A DNA stretch of 64,000 nt from Aedes albopictus. Lineage: Eukaryota > Arthropoda > Insecta > Diptera > Culicidae. Position 1 is the stretch's first letter. Each line of letters opens with the position of its first letter. The stretch spans positions 256,206,733 to 256,270,732 of the forward strand of contig NC_085137.1 in assembly GCF_035046485.1 (NCBI RefSeq), in the 5' to 3' direction. A program made the position numbers and the translations under genes. This document shows, piece by piece, positions 21,626 through 32,012 of the stretch. A model generated the notes under the pieces. It was not told the DNA's origin. It did not search any database and saw nothing but the letters and a program-made list of their open reading frames with translations.

Positions 21626-21792
21626 ATATTGTCCCAAATGACGTCGAACTGCCGTCTCCGGGACAGCTGTTTGGACAACACCCAGTTCAACTTCTCGTTC
21701 TGAGATCGAACGCTATGAACGACTCCTCTCGTTGCTTCCTTCGCTTCTGTATCTTCGATCGAATCCACTGGTCCTTGTTGGGATTTCCGAAA
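21626..21792 (-). pseudogene. Gypsy gag, upstream part
   Basis: The minus-strand frame contains KEATRGVVHSVRSQNEKLNW and SKQLSRRRQFDVIW, continuing into 20,132 across the LTR insertion. Charged, helical-looking sequence fits a Gag. The fragment ends where RTE sequence begins on the other strand. Confidence 0.5.
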
Positions 21793-21929
21793 TGGTACTA
21801 TGAAGAATGCAGCATGGGCGAGAATGTTGCAACGCCGTACGAGGCGTGTTATAGACAGGCGTGAAAGAGGCAGTACTCCGTCTTCAGGATAGGAAGAACA
21901 AGATCGCGAAACTATGGAAGAGCTGAACT

Positions 21930-22527
21930 ACTGAGCGCTGCCTACAAGATACTCTCTCAAATTTTATGCCGCCGTCTATCACCGATTGTAAGAGAGTTCG
22001 TGGGGCAATATCAGGCTGGATTCAAGGGGAAACGCGCTACAACGGACCAAATGTTCGCCATCCGCCATGTGTTGCAGAAATGCCGCGAATACAACGTGCC
22101 CAAACATCACTTATACGATTGCGAACAGCTATGGCAGATTATGCACGAATACGGATTCCCGGATAAACTGATACGATTGATCAAGGCGACGATAGATCAA
22201 GTGATGTGCGTAGATCGAGTTTCAGAGGCACTCTCGAGTACCTTCGAATCTCGGAGAGGGTTTCGGCTAGGTGATGGTCTTTCGTGCTTGCTGTTCAACA
22301 TTACGTTAGAAGGTGTAATAAGGAGAGCAGGGATAAACTCGAGTGGAACGATTTTCACGAAGGCCGTTCAGCTGCTTGGTTTTGCTGATGATATTGATAT
22401 TATAGCTCGTAAATTTGAGACGATGGCGAAAACGTACATCCGACTAAAGAGTGAAGCCAGAAGAATCGGATTGGTCATTAATGTGTCGAAGATAAAGTAC
22501 ATGATGGCAAAGGGCTCCAGGGAGTAA
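21930..22527 (+). pseudogene. RTE reverse transcriptase core, motif A deleted
   Basis: The frame (22,000-22,527, continuing upstream) has GQYQAGFKGKRATTDQMFAI, RHVLQKCREYNVPKHHLYDC, LWQIMHEYGFPDKLIRLIKA, RGFRLGDGLSCLLFNITLEG and the catalytic box FADDIDIIARKF. Domain order fits RTE-clade reverse transcriptases. Between HHLYDC and LWQIM the expected motif A stretch (an F-x-D-F-K-A-A-Y-D type sequence) is missing, so one of the three catalytic Asp residues is absent. The frame closes with a stop after MMAKGSRE. It is not functional. Its parent element used the enzyme for target-primed reverse transcription. Confidence 0.85.
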
Positions 22528-23165
22528 TCACCGCGGCCGCCACCCCGAATTTATATCGACGGTGATGAAATCGAGGCGGTTGAAGAATCCATGAACTTGG
22601 GCTCACTGGTGACCGACGACAACGATGCCAGCAGAGAAATTCAGAGACGCGTTGTGGCAGGATATCGAGCTTACCTTGGACGATGCAGAATTCTACAATC
22701 GAACAAAGTTCGCGTAACACGAAGCTAACTATCTTCAAAACGCTGATCAGACCGGTCGTCCTCTTTGGGCACGAAACATGGACTCTACGTTCAGGGGACC
22801 AAAGCGCCCTTGGAGTTTTCGAACGGAAGGTGTTGCGTACCATCTACGGCGGAGTGCAGATGGAAGACGGAACTTGTAGTAGGCGAACACGAGCTGCATC
22901 TACTACTGAGAGAACCAATCATCGTCTACACTGTGAAAATCGGGAGGCTACGGTGGGCGGGTCACCTCATCAGGATGTCGGATAGAAACTGGTTTAAGTG
23001 ATTCTCGAGAGCCATTCGACCGGTACAAGAAGACGTGGAGCGCAGCGACAGAGAGCTAGGTAGGTCGATTAAGTGGAGGACGATTTGCGCAGAGTGCGGA
23101 TCTAGAGACGCACAGCCATGGACCGAGTCGAATGGAGAGTACACCTACGTACAGCAGAGTACACT
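22528..23165 (+). pseudogene. RTE ORF2 C-terminal region, frameshifted
   Basis: Reading three frames in turn gives IYIDGDEIEAVEESMNLGSL and REIQRRVVAGYRAYLGRCRI, then LFGHETWTLRSGDQSALGVF and ERKVLRTIYGGVQMEDGT, then KIGRLRWAGHLIRMSDRN and a basic tail. These are the conserved C-terminal blocks of RTE LINEs. At least two frameshifts separate them. The same blocks recur in the minus-strand fragment at 61,960-62,330. Confidence 0.85.
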
Positions 23166-23169
23166 CAAT

Positions 23170-23362
23170 ATCAAAACGCTTGCTCAATTGACTTAACAGT
23201 TATGCATTTACTTCTGCTACTATTAAGCCGTCCAAGCCAAGTGTTTCCAATGCAGTCCTTACATGTTCGTACGATTTTGGAAGCCTCATGAGAAGTTGGG
23301 TAATGATTTCGGTTTCAGGTATTTGCGATCCAGCTGCTCGTAGATCAGAATTGATCACATCA
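23170..23362 (-). pseudogene. Copia-type gag fragment
   Basis: The minus-strand frame reads FDVINSDLRAAGSQIPETEI, then ITQLLMRLPKSYEHVRTALE and TL. The pattern D-L-x-x-A-G-x-x-I-x-E-x-E-x-x-x-x-L-L-x-x-L-P-x-S-Y is the conserved middle of Copia Gag. Only about 60 residues remain. It lies between an RTE end and a tRNA-SINE. No other Copia part is visible. Confidence 0.7.
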
Positions 23363-23492
23363 AACTGCGCCAGAATTTTCCGTTCGACGGAAAGTTTTCT
23401 CCGACTGAAGTGGGAATCGAACCCGTTACTTACAATACGCCTATAAAAGACAGGCGCCACCAACAGCATGGTCACGAAACCCACAGAATGTC
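23363..23492 (-). mobile_element. tRNA-derived SINE head
   Basis: The minus strand carries an A-box-like gaccatgctgttggtggcgc and a perfect B box in acgggttcgattccca, spaced like a tRNA gene. The following bases (cagtcggagaaaactttccg) lead straight into the Copia gag frame, so the SINE body is short or truncated. Cloverleaf pairing is poor, so it is not a tRNA gene. Confidence 0.55.
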
Positions 23493-23535
23493 AGAATTTT
23501 CCAGTTGCTTCTCTTATGTTATCTTAAGCTTAGTT

Positions 23536-23830
23536 TCTTGTTGCCAAGTAGAGCGCTCAAGTAAAATTCCACCTTTTTCCGTAAGTAATTTTGACAACCG
23601 ATCCAGTATGGGGAGAAACGTTACTTTTCCTTACGGAATAATAGCGCGGACTATTTTTCCGCAAGGAAAAGTGACAGCTCCATTTGATTCGCATGGGAGG
23701 CGTTACGAGTGTTACACTGTTTTCCTTACTTGCCATCTGCGAACAGCTCAAGTAATTTTGAAACGGAATCATTACTTGACCATTACTTGCCCTATCTTTT
23801 TGCACAGTACGTACGAAGTGGAAAGTAGCC
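23536..23830. mobile_element. MITE fragment sharing an end with 39,225-39,286
   Basis: The left end gttgccaagtagagcgctca with the following accttt-ttccgtaagtaattttga is the inverse of 39,225-39,286. The body is rich in ttacttg and ccttacgg motifs on both strands. No full terminal inverted repeat was resolved, so its right limit is approximate. Confidence 0.5.
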
Positions 23831-23910
23831 ATTAAACTTAAACTTAACTTAAACTTTAAATGTTCGATTTCAATCGCTTCCTCAACTTTCTATGTAATAA
23901 TTAAATAGTA

Positions 23911-23981
23911 ACACTCTTTTCTCTTCTTGTTCCATTTCAGGTATGTACCAACCAGCCCAGCCACCTATGCGTGACCATTAG
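23911..23981 (+). other. Candidate 3' splice site and short terminal exon of a host gene
   Basis: A pyrimidine-rich tract (ctcttttctcttcttgttcc) ends in atttcag at 23,940, a strong insect-type acceptor. All three phases downstream close quickly. Phase 2 gives MYQPAQPPMRDH then TAG at 23,979-23,981, a Pro-rich tail that could end a protein. Downstream, 23,982-24,830 is low-repeat and contains AATAAA at 24,828-24,833, as expected for a 3' UTR. No upstream exon is recognisable in the window. The evidence is suggestive only. Confidence 0.3.
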
Positions 23982-25406
23982 ACCAGATCCCTACTGAACC
24001 ATACGGTAACGGTATCACTCCAGCACCGGCCCTTTTGCGGACGAAATTCTTGCAATAATTTTCCACCCCACATGGCAAAATCAGCAGCACAGCACCAACA
24101 GGAGAGCACTACCTCCAGCAACAAATATGGTTCGGAGAGTAATTAACCTTAACTCAAGTGAGCGATCGATTTCCCGATAAAGTCAGATCTAGTTTCCCTG
24201 CTAGCAGTCAGCAGCTAGCAGCCAGAAGAGTCGATCGACCGCGGAAGACGATGATCTGCGTGCCTAGATTCTGCGTTCCTCGGGAAAAGGAAGGCACCCG
24301 CGAGCGCAGTTCATGAGAATTCGACAAAACATGCTTCTCCACGGTTTCCTTTATCGGCTTGTGTGTGGTGCCCTCGTTCCTAGTGAGGAACAAGGGACGA
24401 CGACGACGGTGGAGGTGACAGACGGTGACAATTGGGGCACTCTTGGAAATCACAATTGTGCTGTAAATTATCCTCCTTTCAACGGCTGATTTTCGAGTCG
24501 TTGTTCTGCTGAGAGTGCTTCCCATGATGGATGCACTTTACCGAACGTGAACTCGATGCAGTTGCTATATTTAGAACTTGCCATTACTAAGTGAGAGGAG
24601 TTTACAGTCTTCTTGTTTTTTCGGGAACCACATCACACCGTTCAGGTTTTCATTTCTACTGAAACTAAAACTTGAAACTGATGCAAATGCTGTTTGGCTG
24701 CAAATGAATGGTAGGGTGGGTCATACATTTGAAGCTTCTTGGAACGAAATGAAAATTCATGATTATTTGAATTTGAATCGCGTGGACGCGCAGGAAAATT
24801 GTTTAATTGCCTTATTGCGAAATTGAAAATAAAAAAAAACACAAAGGATTTACCCAGAATTCCTAGTAGGTATTTATAAAGGAATTCCCATAAGGATTTC
24901 TCCATGCGATATATTTAGGAATTTCATACACATGGGATCTAGTTCTACCTATCAAAGACAAAAAGGCAGGACAATCGAAGACGATTTGGGTAGAATGGAT
25001 CAATATATCAGATGTAAGTACGTAGATCGCAAGGGTTTTGAGATACACGTATTTATTTTTTGTTTCTGACGCTAGGTGCAACCTAGCGGATAATTTAATA
25101 ATCAAAAGCTTCATTACCAAATAGTTCTAAGCTAACTGAACATCTTTGCAGAATGTTCCGTCATTCTAGCTTATCAGAATCCTGAAATATGGGTGTTTCA
25201 ACGTTTTTGATCCAGCTGCTTTCTGGAGAAAAACTTTCGAACCATGGTCACTGTTGCCAGATAGTCTGCTGAACAACTTGGCTGCTTTGCTTTAGCGTTG
25301 CGATATACACGTGTTTGAACTTTTTTAACAACTTGAAGTTTGCATATTTTTTACACTGGCGCCGCCAAACGGGTGAATAGCGAACCAAGGTCGCCGTAGT
25401 CAGATA
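23982..25406. other. Low-repeat region, possible 3' UTR and flank
   Basis: No gene is seen. The first 850 bp have host-like composition, with CAGCAACA and gatcgatc words, and end near an AATAAA. Beyond 24,840 the sequence is AT-rich and non-coding. If the exon at 23,941 is real, the first part would be its 3' UTR. Confidence 0.35.
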
Positions 25407-25414
25407 GTTCTTAG

Positions 25415-25554
25415 CAAGCCCGTGCACAAGAGGGGGGGGGGGGCGGTTGGTGGTTAAACCCCTTCCATTATGGTCCATACACTAGGCGCTCCTCCACCTT
25501 TTGCCGAAATTAGGAAAAACCTTTCCCTTAGCGCCATTTTTGTGCACGGGCCTG
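25415..25554. mobile_element. hAT MITE, family 1 copy 2
   Basis: 140 bp between GTTCTTAG (25,407-25,414) and GTTCTTGG (25,555-25,562), an 8-bp duplication with one mismatch. The ends are CAAGCCCGTGCACAAG and, inverted, CAGGCCCGTGCACAAAA. Body and ends match 17,821-17,957 in reverse orientation. It contains a run of 14 G in the left part (25,431-25,444 region). No coding potential. Confidence 0.85.
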
Positions 25555-25994
25555 GTTCTTGGTCTGCTGAATAAATTTGCCAAAAACACTGTTCTTCTTT
25601 CGTATGCATCGGTATAGAAGTATATGGTCTTTCTTGGGACCCCAAGAAAATCCGGATTTGTTCCAGAACTATGTGGACCACGTTTTAGCGCGAACGCCAG
25701 AGCAAATCAGAGTAGAGCAGAGTCACGCCACCAGCCGGCGAGGCAACATCGCGACGCGTTCAAAGAAGTTTTTCAATAAAGTTTTGTTAAATGTGAACGA
25801 TTCTGACTTACGATTATTCCGACCGCGATCAATTCCGAATTCCGACTATCCACCCGACAAGAACCGTACCCTGGAAGTCCCGAAAAATACAGTCCACCGA
25901 TCATTGAGTTTTTTCCGACCGAACACTCACTGAATCAGTTTTTCGAGAATTTGTGAAAGCTTTATCACAATCCAAAGGAAAGCAAAGCAAAGAT
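25555..25994 (+). other. Unassigned repeat-like segment
   Basis: This holds a 118-codon open frame (25,577-25,933) with no recognisable motif. It also holds an AATAAA at about 25,775 followed by a T-rich stretch, which would suit the end of an LTR. No second copy or TG...CA boundary was found in the window, so I leave it unassigned. Confidence 0.25.
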
Positions 25995-26262
25995 AACTGT
26001 TTATATCGTAGTTGCTACTCCGAAGTTGAACAGAGAACCAATGAATGTGAAAGCTTGGGACTAGCTAACCATTCTCAATGTGTACAATTCGAGAGTTCAA
26101 CATTATAAAGTAAATATCGGCGTTGGCTACGTCCATATGGTCATCGGGAAAAGGAAGGAATGCAACTAGAAACCGTGGAATCCACAGCATCCCCTTCCCC
26201 ACAGTTTGTCACGGGAAGGTGTATTTGTTAGTAGGGTAGGGTAAGGTGTGGATCTAGGAACC
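25995..26262 (-). repeat. 3' part of an interspersed retroelement, copy 2
   Basis: Reverse-complement match to 11,990-12,320. Shared blocks, read on the minus strand, include ccctactaacaaa, cattccttcc, gtacacattgag, ggttctctgt and gtagcaactacga. This copy is separate from any recognised element body, so it looks 5'-truncated. Confidence 0.65.
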
Positions 26263-26814
26263 ACCTCTGGTAGGTGATATGATCCACTAGTTATATGGAG
26301 ATACACGCCGCGGTCTTAATCACGTTGCGAGAAATACACGTACATCATTGGTCGTTTAATATCAAACGAGTCAGCGCATTATTCGTTTACTTAACCGTAA
26401 AAACTGACTGACCCACGAACATTGTTGGGCGACTCTGATCCTGGATTTTGCACTTTTACCTGAAAATTGTGCGCCACAGGAACATTCTCGAGCAATTCTC
26501 AGTGAAAGTTTTGTCTCAATCCGACAAAAAACTGTGCTTTTAGAAGGTGAATAATTTATGTTGACTGGATGATGGTCAATGTACACGTTTCGAAAACGTG
26601 AACTATATTGCAATTTGCTTAACCTGTGGCCGAATTCCCGGCGCACAATGTCTTCGAAAAGAAGATTTTTTTTTCCATTTATGCAATTGTCTGGGGGTGC
26701 ATACATAAAAAAGGGATAAAAAGATAAAATTTTGTGCATAAATTTGGTCCAGACTATAATAGAGAAACTTAGTTTACGAGAACTAACAGGTCTTGCTTTT
26801 GGATTTCAAATGGG

Positions 26815-27470
26815 ATCAAGGGGCTTGCCAATCCCCATAAAAAGGGGGTTCCTAGTGGCTTTACGGGGTTTTAGGAGCATTTTAAGGGCATTCCAAGAGG
26901 TTTCGTTTTCGTTTCAACGGGATCATTTCGTGGGATTTACGGAGATTACAGGGATTTCAGGGCCGTTTCAAGTAGCGTTTAAGACCATTCAGGAGCTCTT
27001 AAAGATTTTCAGGGGGTTGCTGAACCTTTTATAGGTGTTCCATAGGCTTTCAGGGGTATTTCAAATTGATTATGCTAATTTCGAGGGGGTTCAAGGAGTA
27101 TCATGGGTTTGCTAGAGGAGGCGGGGGTCTTTTCAAGCAATTTCATTGAGTTTCAGGAGGTCTCAGACATTTCAAAGAGATTACGGGAATTTCAGGGGCG
27201 TTTCAATAGCATAAAGCGCCCCAGATATCCCCATGGAACTCCTCTGAAACATCCTGAAACCCTTTGAAGCAACCCTGAGAGTCTCTGGAACCTTCATAAA
27301 ATCCCATTGATCTCTCAAAAACGCCCGAGAGACCTTCTGAAACGCCACTGTGACACACTGGAACTCCACTGAGTCTCATTAGAATTCCCATGAGACCTCC
27401 TGAAAGGCTCCTTAGACCCCGGGGTCCTCCTGAAGCGCCCCTGAGGTCCCCTAATGCTGATGTTTTGCTC
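26815..27470. repeat. Family B minisatellite array (B1), orientation flips near 27,210
   Basis: From 26,815 to about 27,200 the units read ggggtttcaggg-like, with words such as tttcaggggcgtttca. From about 27,220 to 27,470 they read as the inverse, cctgaaaccctttgaa. Units are degenerate and of variable length. The change of strand gives an imperfect head-to-head inverted array of about 650 bp. No coding function is likely. Confidence 0.75.
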
Positions 27471-28019
27471 GTGGTCCATCGTTGGGAATAAATAGATTCG
27501 CGGTGCACATATTTATTATCAACAAAAGTACAATTTCATATTCTTAAAAAAAAAAAAAACTGCTGATATTTCATAGCTTCTCCCAGGCGATGACACTCGA
27601 CGTTAGAATAATTTTTCCACACTAATTACGAAGCTCACTTATATTTTCTGTTTTCCGTATTAATTGCGGCATAATAAAAATAACTCAGTTGTTCGGCTTG
27701 AAATATTTTCTGGAAATTTCCGGACAAAACGTTTCGAAATGCTGTGGGAGATCCTGAGCAGGCTTATGGTAAAATTAATGCCGATTTCTAGAAAAAAATC
27801 AAAAGCAAATAGGGCAAGAGGGGGTTATTACTGAATTTCTTTAAAAATAAGGAAACCTCACCGGCGTGAATTATGGCAATATTTCTCGATCTCTTGCATA
27901 GTTTTGCCATGGATTCATTGTTTCCATTTATTCGAATAACACAGGCAATGAATGTGAGAAACTAGGTAGACTTTTTAAAGTGCTGTGGTGCACTTGTTAT
28001 GTCTTTGCGCCACAATGTA

Positions 28020-28465
28020 CGATTTGAAAACCCCTGCTTAGACCCTCTGGAACACCCCTGGAACCCGGTTGAGGGGGTCTCTGTGGGGGACACGTCCTTG
28101 AGGCCTCTGGATTTCCCCTGTAACCCAATGGGACCCCTTGAAACATCCCTAAGGCTCCCTAAAGCGCCATTGAGACCCCATGGAGCCTCCCCTGAAACAC
28201 CGTTGAAACGCCGATGAGAGACATCCTAAAGCACCTTTGAGACCTCCCGCAACCCCCGTGATATTTCCTTTTAACGCCTTTGAGGCCTCTTTGGAATGCC
28301 CCTGAGATGTCCTGGTTGCCCCTGAAACCCCCGTATAAACCCCTGAAATCCCCTCAAATGCCCCTCTGGAACTCCCTTGGAGACCCCTGAGACCCCTTGA
28401 AACGCCTCTGTGGTCTCCTGGAACACCCTTGATACCCCTTGAAACGCCCTTGATACTGGAGCACC
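28020..28465 (-). repeat. Family B minisatellite array (B2)
   Basis: Degenerate ccctgaaacgcc- and cccctgagacccc-like units in the same orientation as the right half of B1. The open frames across it on the minus strand (GVSRGLRGLQG-like) are repeat translations. Confidence 0.75.
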
Positions 28466-28639
28466 CATGAGAGAGATGTATAGTGTATAACTCTGTTGTT
28501 GGTAACGAAACCAAAAAGTGTTGCGGCTGTGAACTTTAAAGGTTTCAGGACTAACTGTTAGAGTCCACTACGATGTCTGTGGATCATGAAGGGGGTTCAG
28601 CTAACATGACGAATTTTGTAAATGCCATCACTCAGTCTA

Positions 28640-28880
28640 GCGAAAAAAGCTACATATTTCAGATGGAATTTCAAAATCAAGGCGGCATCTAGGATTCCAT
28701 GTGAGGCCCCATTTACCAGCTGAGATTTCAGAAAGGGTACCATATTAAAGATGGGATTCACGATTTCAGCTGGGAACTCAGAACCTAGATGGGACCTAAG
28801 AGTAAAGATGGGAAGCAAGATTCCAGATAGAATCCCAGATTTGTGATAGGGTCTTAGGGGCCCCAGATTTCAGTAGATGC
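28640..28880 (+). repeat. Family C minisatellite array (C1)
   Basis: Repeats of agatgggaxxcaagattcc-like units, roughly 20 bp. Similar units in the same orientation resume at 33,830, on the other side of the 4.6-kb TIR element. Confidence 0.65.
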
Positions 28881-29570
28881 ATAAGAAATTAGATCGCTAA
28901 TGGCGCTGTAGCCAATAAATTAATAGGGGACTCCGAGTTAAATTGGTTTCAAAAAACCCCCCAAGACGAAGAGAACAAAACGGCCGAGAATAGGTCATTT
29001 CCCCTATATTTTATTTCATACCTCAGATTTTTTTTCCATTATTTTTGAATGCACATGTTGTTGCGGATGTTTTGTTTTGGCTGTAAAAAATTGGTTTGAA
29101 ACTTGTAGAACCGATACTGACGCTGTAAGGGCGTGGAAAACTAGATGTTGGTCACTCGCCCGAGCAGAAGAGAATAACAACAGCATAACAAAATGCGTTA
29201 TTTTGGCAAAATAACTGCATAATGGAATTAGTAATTTTCATGTTATTAACATAACATATTGAGTTATAAACTTGTCTGTCATAAGCGGCAAAATAACAAG
29301 TCACATAACAAAAATTTGTTCCTGAAAAATCAATTTAATAACATGTTTTGTTAGTGGCAATAACAACTTAATAACAGTGAATTTGGGAAATATTTCAATA
29401 ACAAATTTTGATAATCAAGAGTTATTAAATTAGTTAAAAATTAGGGTAATAACTAACTTTTTTTACTCATTTTTGGGTAATTATTTTAAGTGTGTTATTC
29501 TATTTTTAGAAAATAATAGGCCACATAAAAAAAATTTCGAATTCATTATAAAACTTACAAACATCGACGG

Positions 29571-29645
29571 GATTTGAACCTCCAATCCTGCTATCGTAAA
29601 TTTCCAGTCGCCTTTACCAATGAGGCTATCACAGCACTTGCAGTG
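29571..29645 (-). mobile_element. tRNA-like SINE head, copy 1 of a pair
   Basis: The minus strand shows gatagcctcattggtaaagg (A-box-like) and, about 40 bp on, a B box in ggaggttcaaatcccgtc. Spacing is tRNA-like. It is followed about 90 bp away by a second, related head in the same orientation. Confidence 0.5.
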
Positions 29646-29734
29646 AGGGACGATAGAAGCTTTACTGGTTCTACGTATTGCCAGTATCCCTATTCCCCCA
29701 TTTTATGTTTGCCAGTCGCAGGACAAAAATAGAC

Positions 29735-29815
29735 AGAGATTTGAATGCAAGATCAAACAACGAACCTCTCTCTCTTACCAACAGCGCTATCGCGGTGCGC
29801 AGACATGTGCACTGT
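29735..29815 (-). mobile_element. tRNA-like SINE head, copy 2 of a pair
   Basis: The minus strand shows gatagcgctgttggtaagag and a weaker B box in gcattcaaatctct. It aligns loosely with copy 1 in the A-box part (gatagc...ttggtaa). The two heads together may come from a dimeric SINE. Confidence 0.4.
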
Positions 29816-31744
29816 AACACTAATAACAGTGGTGGCGTTCGCAGGGCCCGTCGTCGGCTGTATCGGAACAAAGAGAACGACGAAAAAGTTGCTAGTCGAC
29901 TATTTATGATTGAGCTTCGTCATGGGGTGCATTTTGGCGGCGACAAAGATCCTTTCAAGACGGAGATGATTTTATTTAATTTTTTGTTTTGTTCGCGTTG
30001 TGAGAACGGCGATTATACACGTACCTACGTGAGCGAAGGTAAAAGGTAATTATATCATATGCCGATATGATTACTTCTGCAGATGCTGTTTTGTTTTATC
30101 CTGTTTAAGATTATTTTTAGTAATGAAAAAAGATATTTATGACATAATGTCAAACAATATATGATCGAATAATAATAGACCGAAAGAAAAAAAAGTTATA
30201 ATAGACAAATGCAATCATCAATTGAGCAGAATTGTCTGTATAGTTGACATTTTTATTGATTAGAATTATTTAGTAGGTACCATATTTGCTATCTCCACTC
30301 TCACTAACATTCATTACTTCGTAATACATAGTCTGTTCGATACTTTTTGACGTTATAATTAGGGGTTAGAATAGCAGTACATATGACATGACATATAATT
30401 TCAACTAAGTTTACTCAATTTTGAGATAAAAAGAACTCATTTGCAGATGTATCACTTTTTGAAGCTAAAATTTTACTTAACCTATAAGAATTGGGAATCG
30501 TAGAAAAGTGATAGGAATTTGGCACCGTAACGGAACTGGGATATTGAAAGAAGGAAATTAATACAAAGATAAACATATCAATAGCTATGATGCTATATTT
30601 ACCCAAAACTCAAATTATAGCAATGAATAAAATAAAAAATACGGAAGAGTCTGATGAAATTTCTAGAAGTTACAATGCCTTTATTTTCTACTTCATAATA
30701 TGAAACAGCAGACAATAAAATAAAGAAGGTAAGCTATGTAATGGTTATATCTGCGATAAATTTTCTCCGATTTTGACAATATTGATCTCATTTGATCCAG
30801 ATTTATTTTTTCCATCAAAAACAAATCCGACTGAACCAATCTGGTCATCGTGAGTTAAGAAAAAACCCGAATTGCCATACACGTAGAATTTTCCACAGAC
30901 CAGCTGCAATTGGCTTCTTTAGTGGTGTTGAGATAATTCCATATTCACAATCTATACATGCCAAACTGAGCCGAAATCCAAATTTTCATGAACTTTGGTG
31001 CCCGGGAACCTTTTTAAAAATCGATTTAAAGTTTGTATGGGATCGATTTGTCGAATCACCCCTCGTCGCATTTCGTACTGGGCGGAGCTGTCAAGCAATT
31101 GCCCAGCTGTCAAAAGGTGATTTCAAAAAATCTTTTTGTAATTGAAGCTTAAGGTATCAAAATAAAGTTTAAAAAATCTGAAAAAAATCATACTGGCTTA
31201 AAAAAAGGTGCTCTTTCGAATAAAATCAAAAAATCAATATATTATTCTTAATTTAAAAACCCAATTGGTGATTGGTACAAATTAAGTACCTTACCAAGAA
31301 AAAAAAATGTTAAATTTAAATTTATACGTTCAATATGTAGTCCGTCCAAAGTCTTACACCGTACATCAAAACGTTTTTAATTAGATTTTGTTTTAGATTT
31401 TATAGAGGCATTTTAAAATCTTCTCCTGTGTGGTAGGGATAGGATTTTTCAAAACACCATCGTTCTTCTTCTTCTTCATGCACCATCAAATCACCAATAG
31501 CATATCTGCCCAGCCTAGGCCCAAAGTATTGACTTCAAAGTAATCATTACGAAGCATAAATGTCAATTTCTTGATTTTGCTTTGGCTGACCAAGCCAAGG
31601 TTGACCGTAGCATTTTCATAATTCAAATCTCAATTTGTTCATCGAGCACATGTTCTGTTGTGCTGCACGTGGATGTCAAAGCGTTTTCACGAGAGACCAT
31701 ATTTTTTTCAATACGCTAACTCCAACAACGCCGATATTAGAATA

Positions 31745-32012
31745 GAGGAGCTTAGAAGCAAAGGGGTGTAAGTTACAAAAACCCACTTTCGAGTAAATGA
31801 GCTTTGAAGTTTTTCACCAGTTTTTCATCCCATTCAAAATGTATGGAGTTTCAATATCAACCCAATTTTCTCTGATTTACTGTAATTTTTCTAATCATCA
31901 TAAAAATAATCTTTAAAAAGTTCCTGTGAGCTTGAAATCTGAAGATTTTTTGATATGTTCAGCTCAAACTCGACAAAACGGTCACTTACACCTCTTTGCA
32001 TCTGGGCCCCTC
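31745..32012. mobile_element. MITE with GAGGAGCTTAGAAGC ends
   Basis: 268 bp. The left end gaggagcttagaagcaaagg and the inverted right end gaggggcccagatgcaaaga share about 29 bp with several mismatches, both running into ggtgtaagt. AATA stands on both outer sides and could be a 4-bp duplication. Non-coding. Confidence 0.55.

Larger units (their letters stand above)
17966..21792 (-). mobile_element. Ty3/Gypsy LTR retrotransposon, decayed internal region
   Basis: Minus-strand gag, protease and reverse transcriptase remains run from about 21,790 down to about 17,966. They are interrupted by a complete short LTR element at 20,133-21,625. LTRs of the Gypsy element itself were not identified. Several frameshifts and stops show an old copy. 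The distal part beyond 18,120 no longer aligns with pol that I can recognise. Confidence 0.75.
21793..23165 (+). mobile_element. RTE (JAM1-like) LINE, internally deleted 3' portion
   Basis: A plus-strand RTE copy. It begins in the Arg-rich linker (about 21,793-21,930), jumps by a deletion into the reverse transcriptase (21,930-22,528), and continues to the C-terminal region (22,530-23,160). No tail or target duplication was identified. It abuts Gypsy gag on the left and a Copia gag scrap on the right. Confidence 0.85.
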
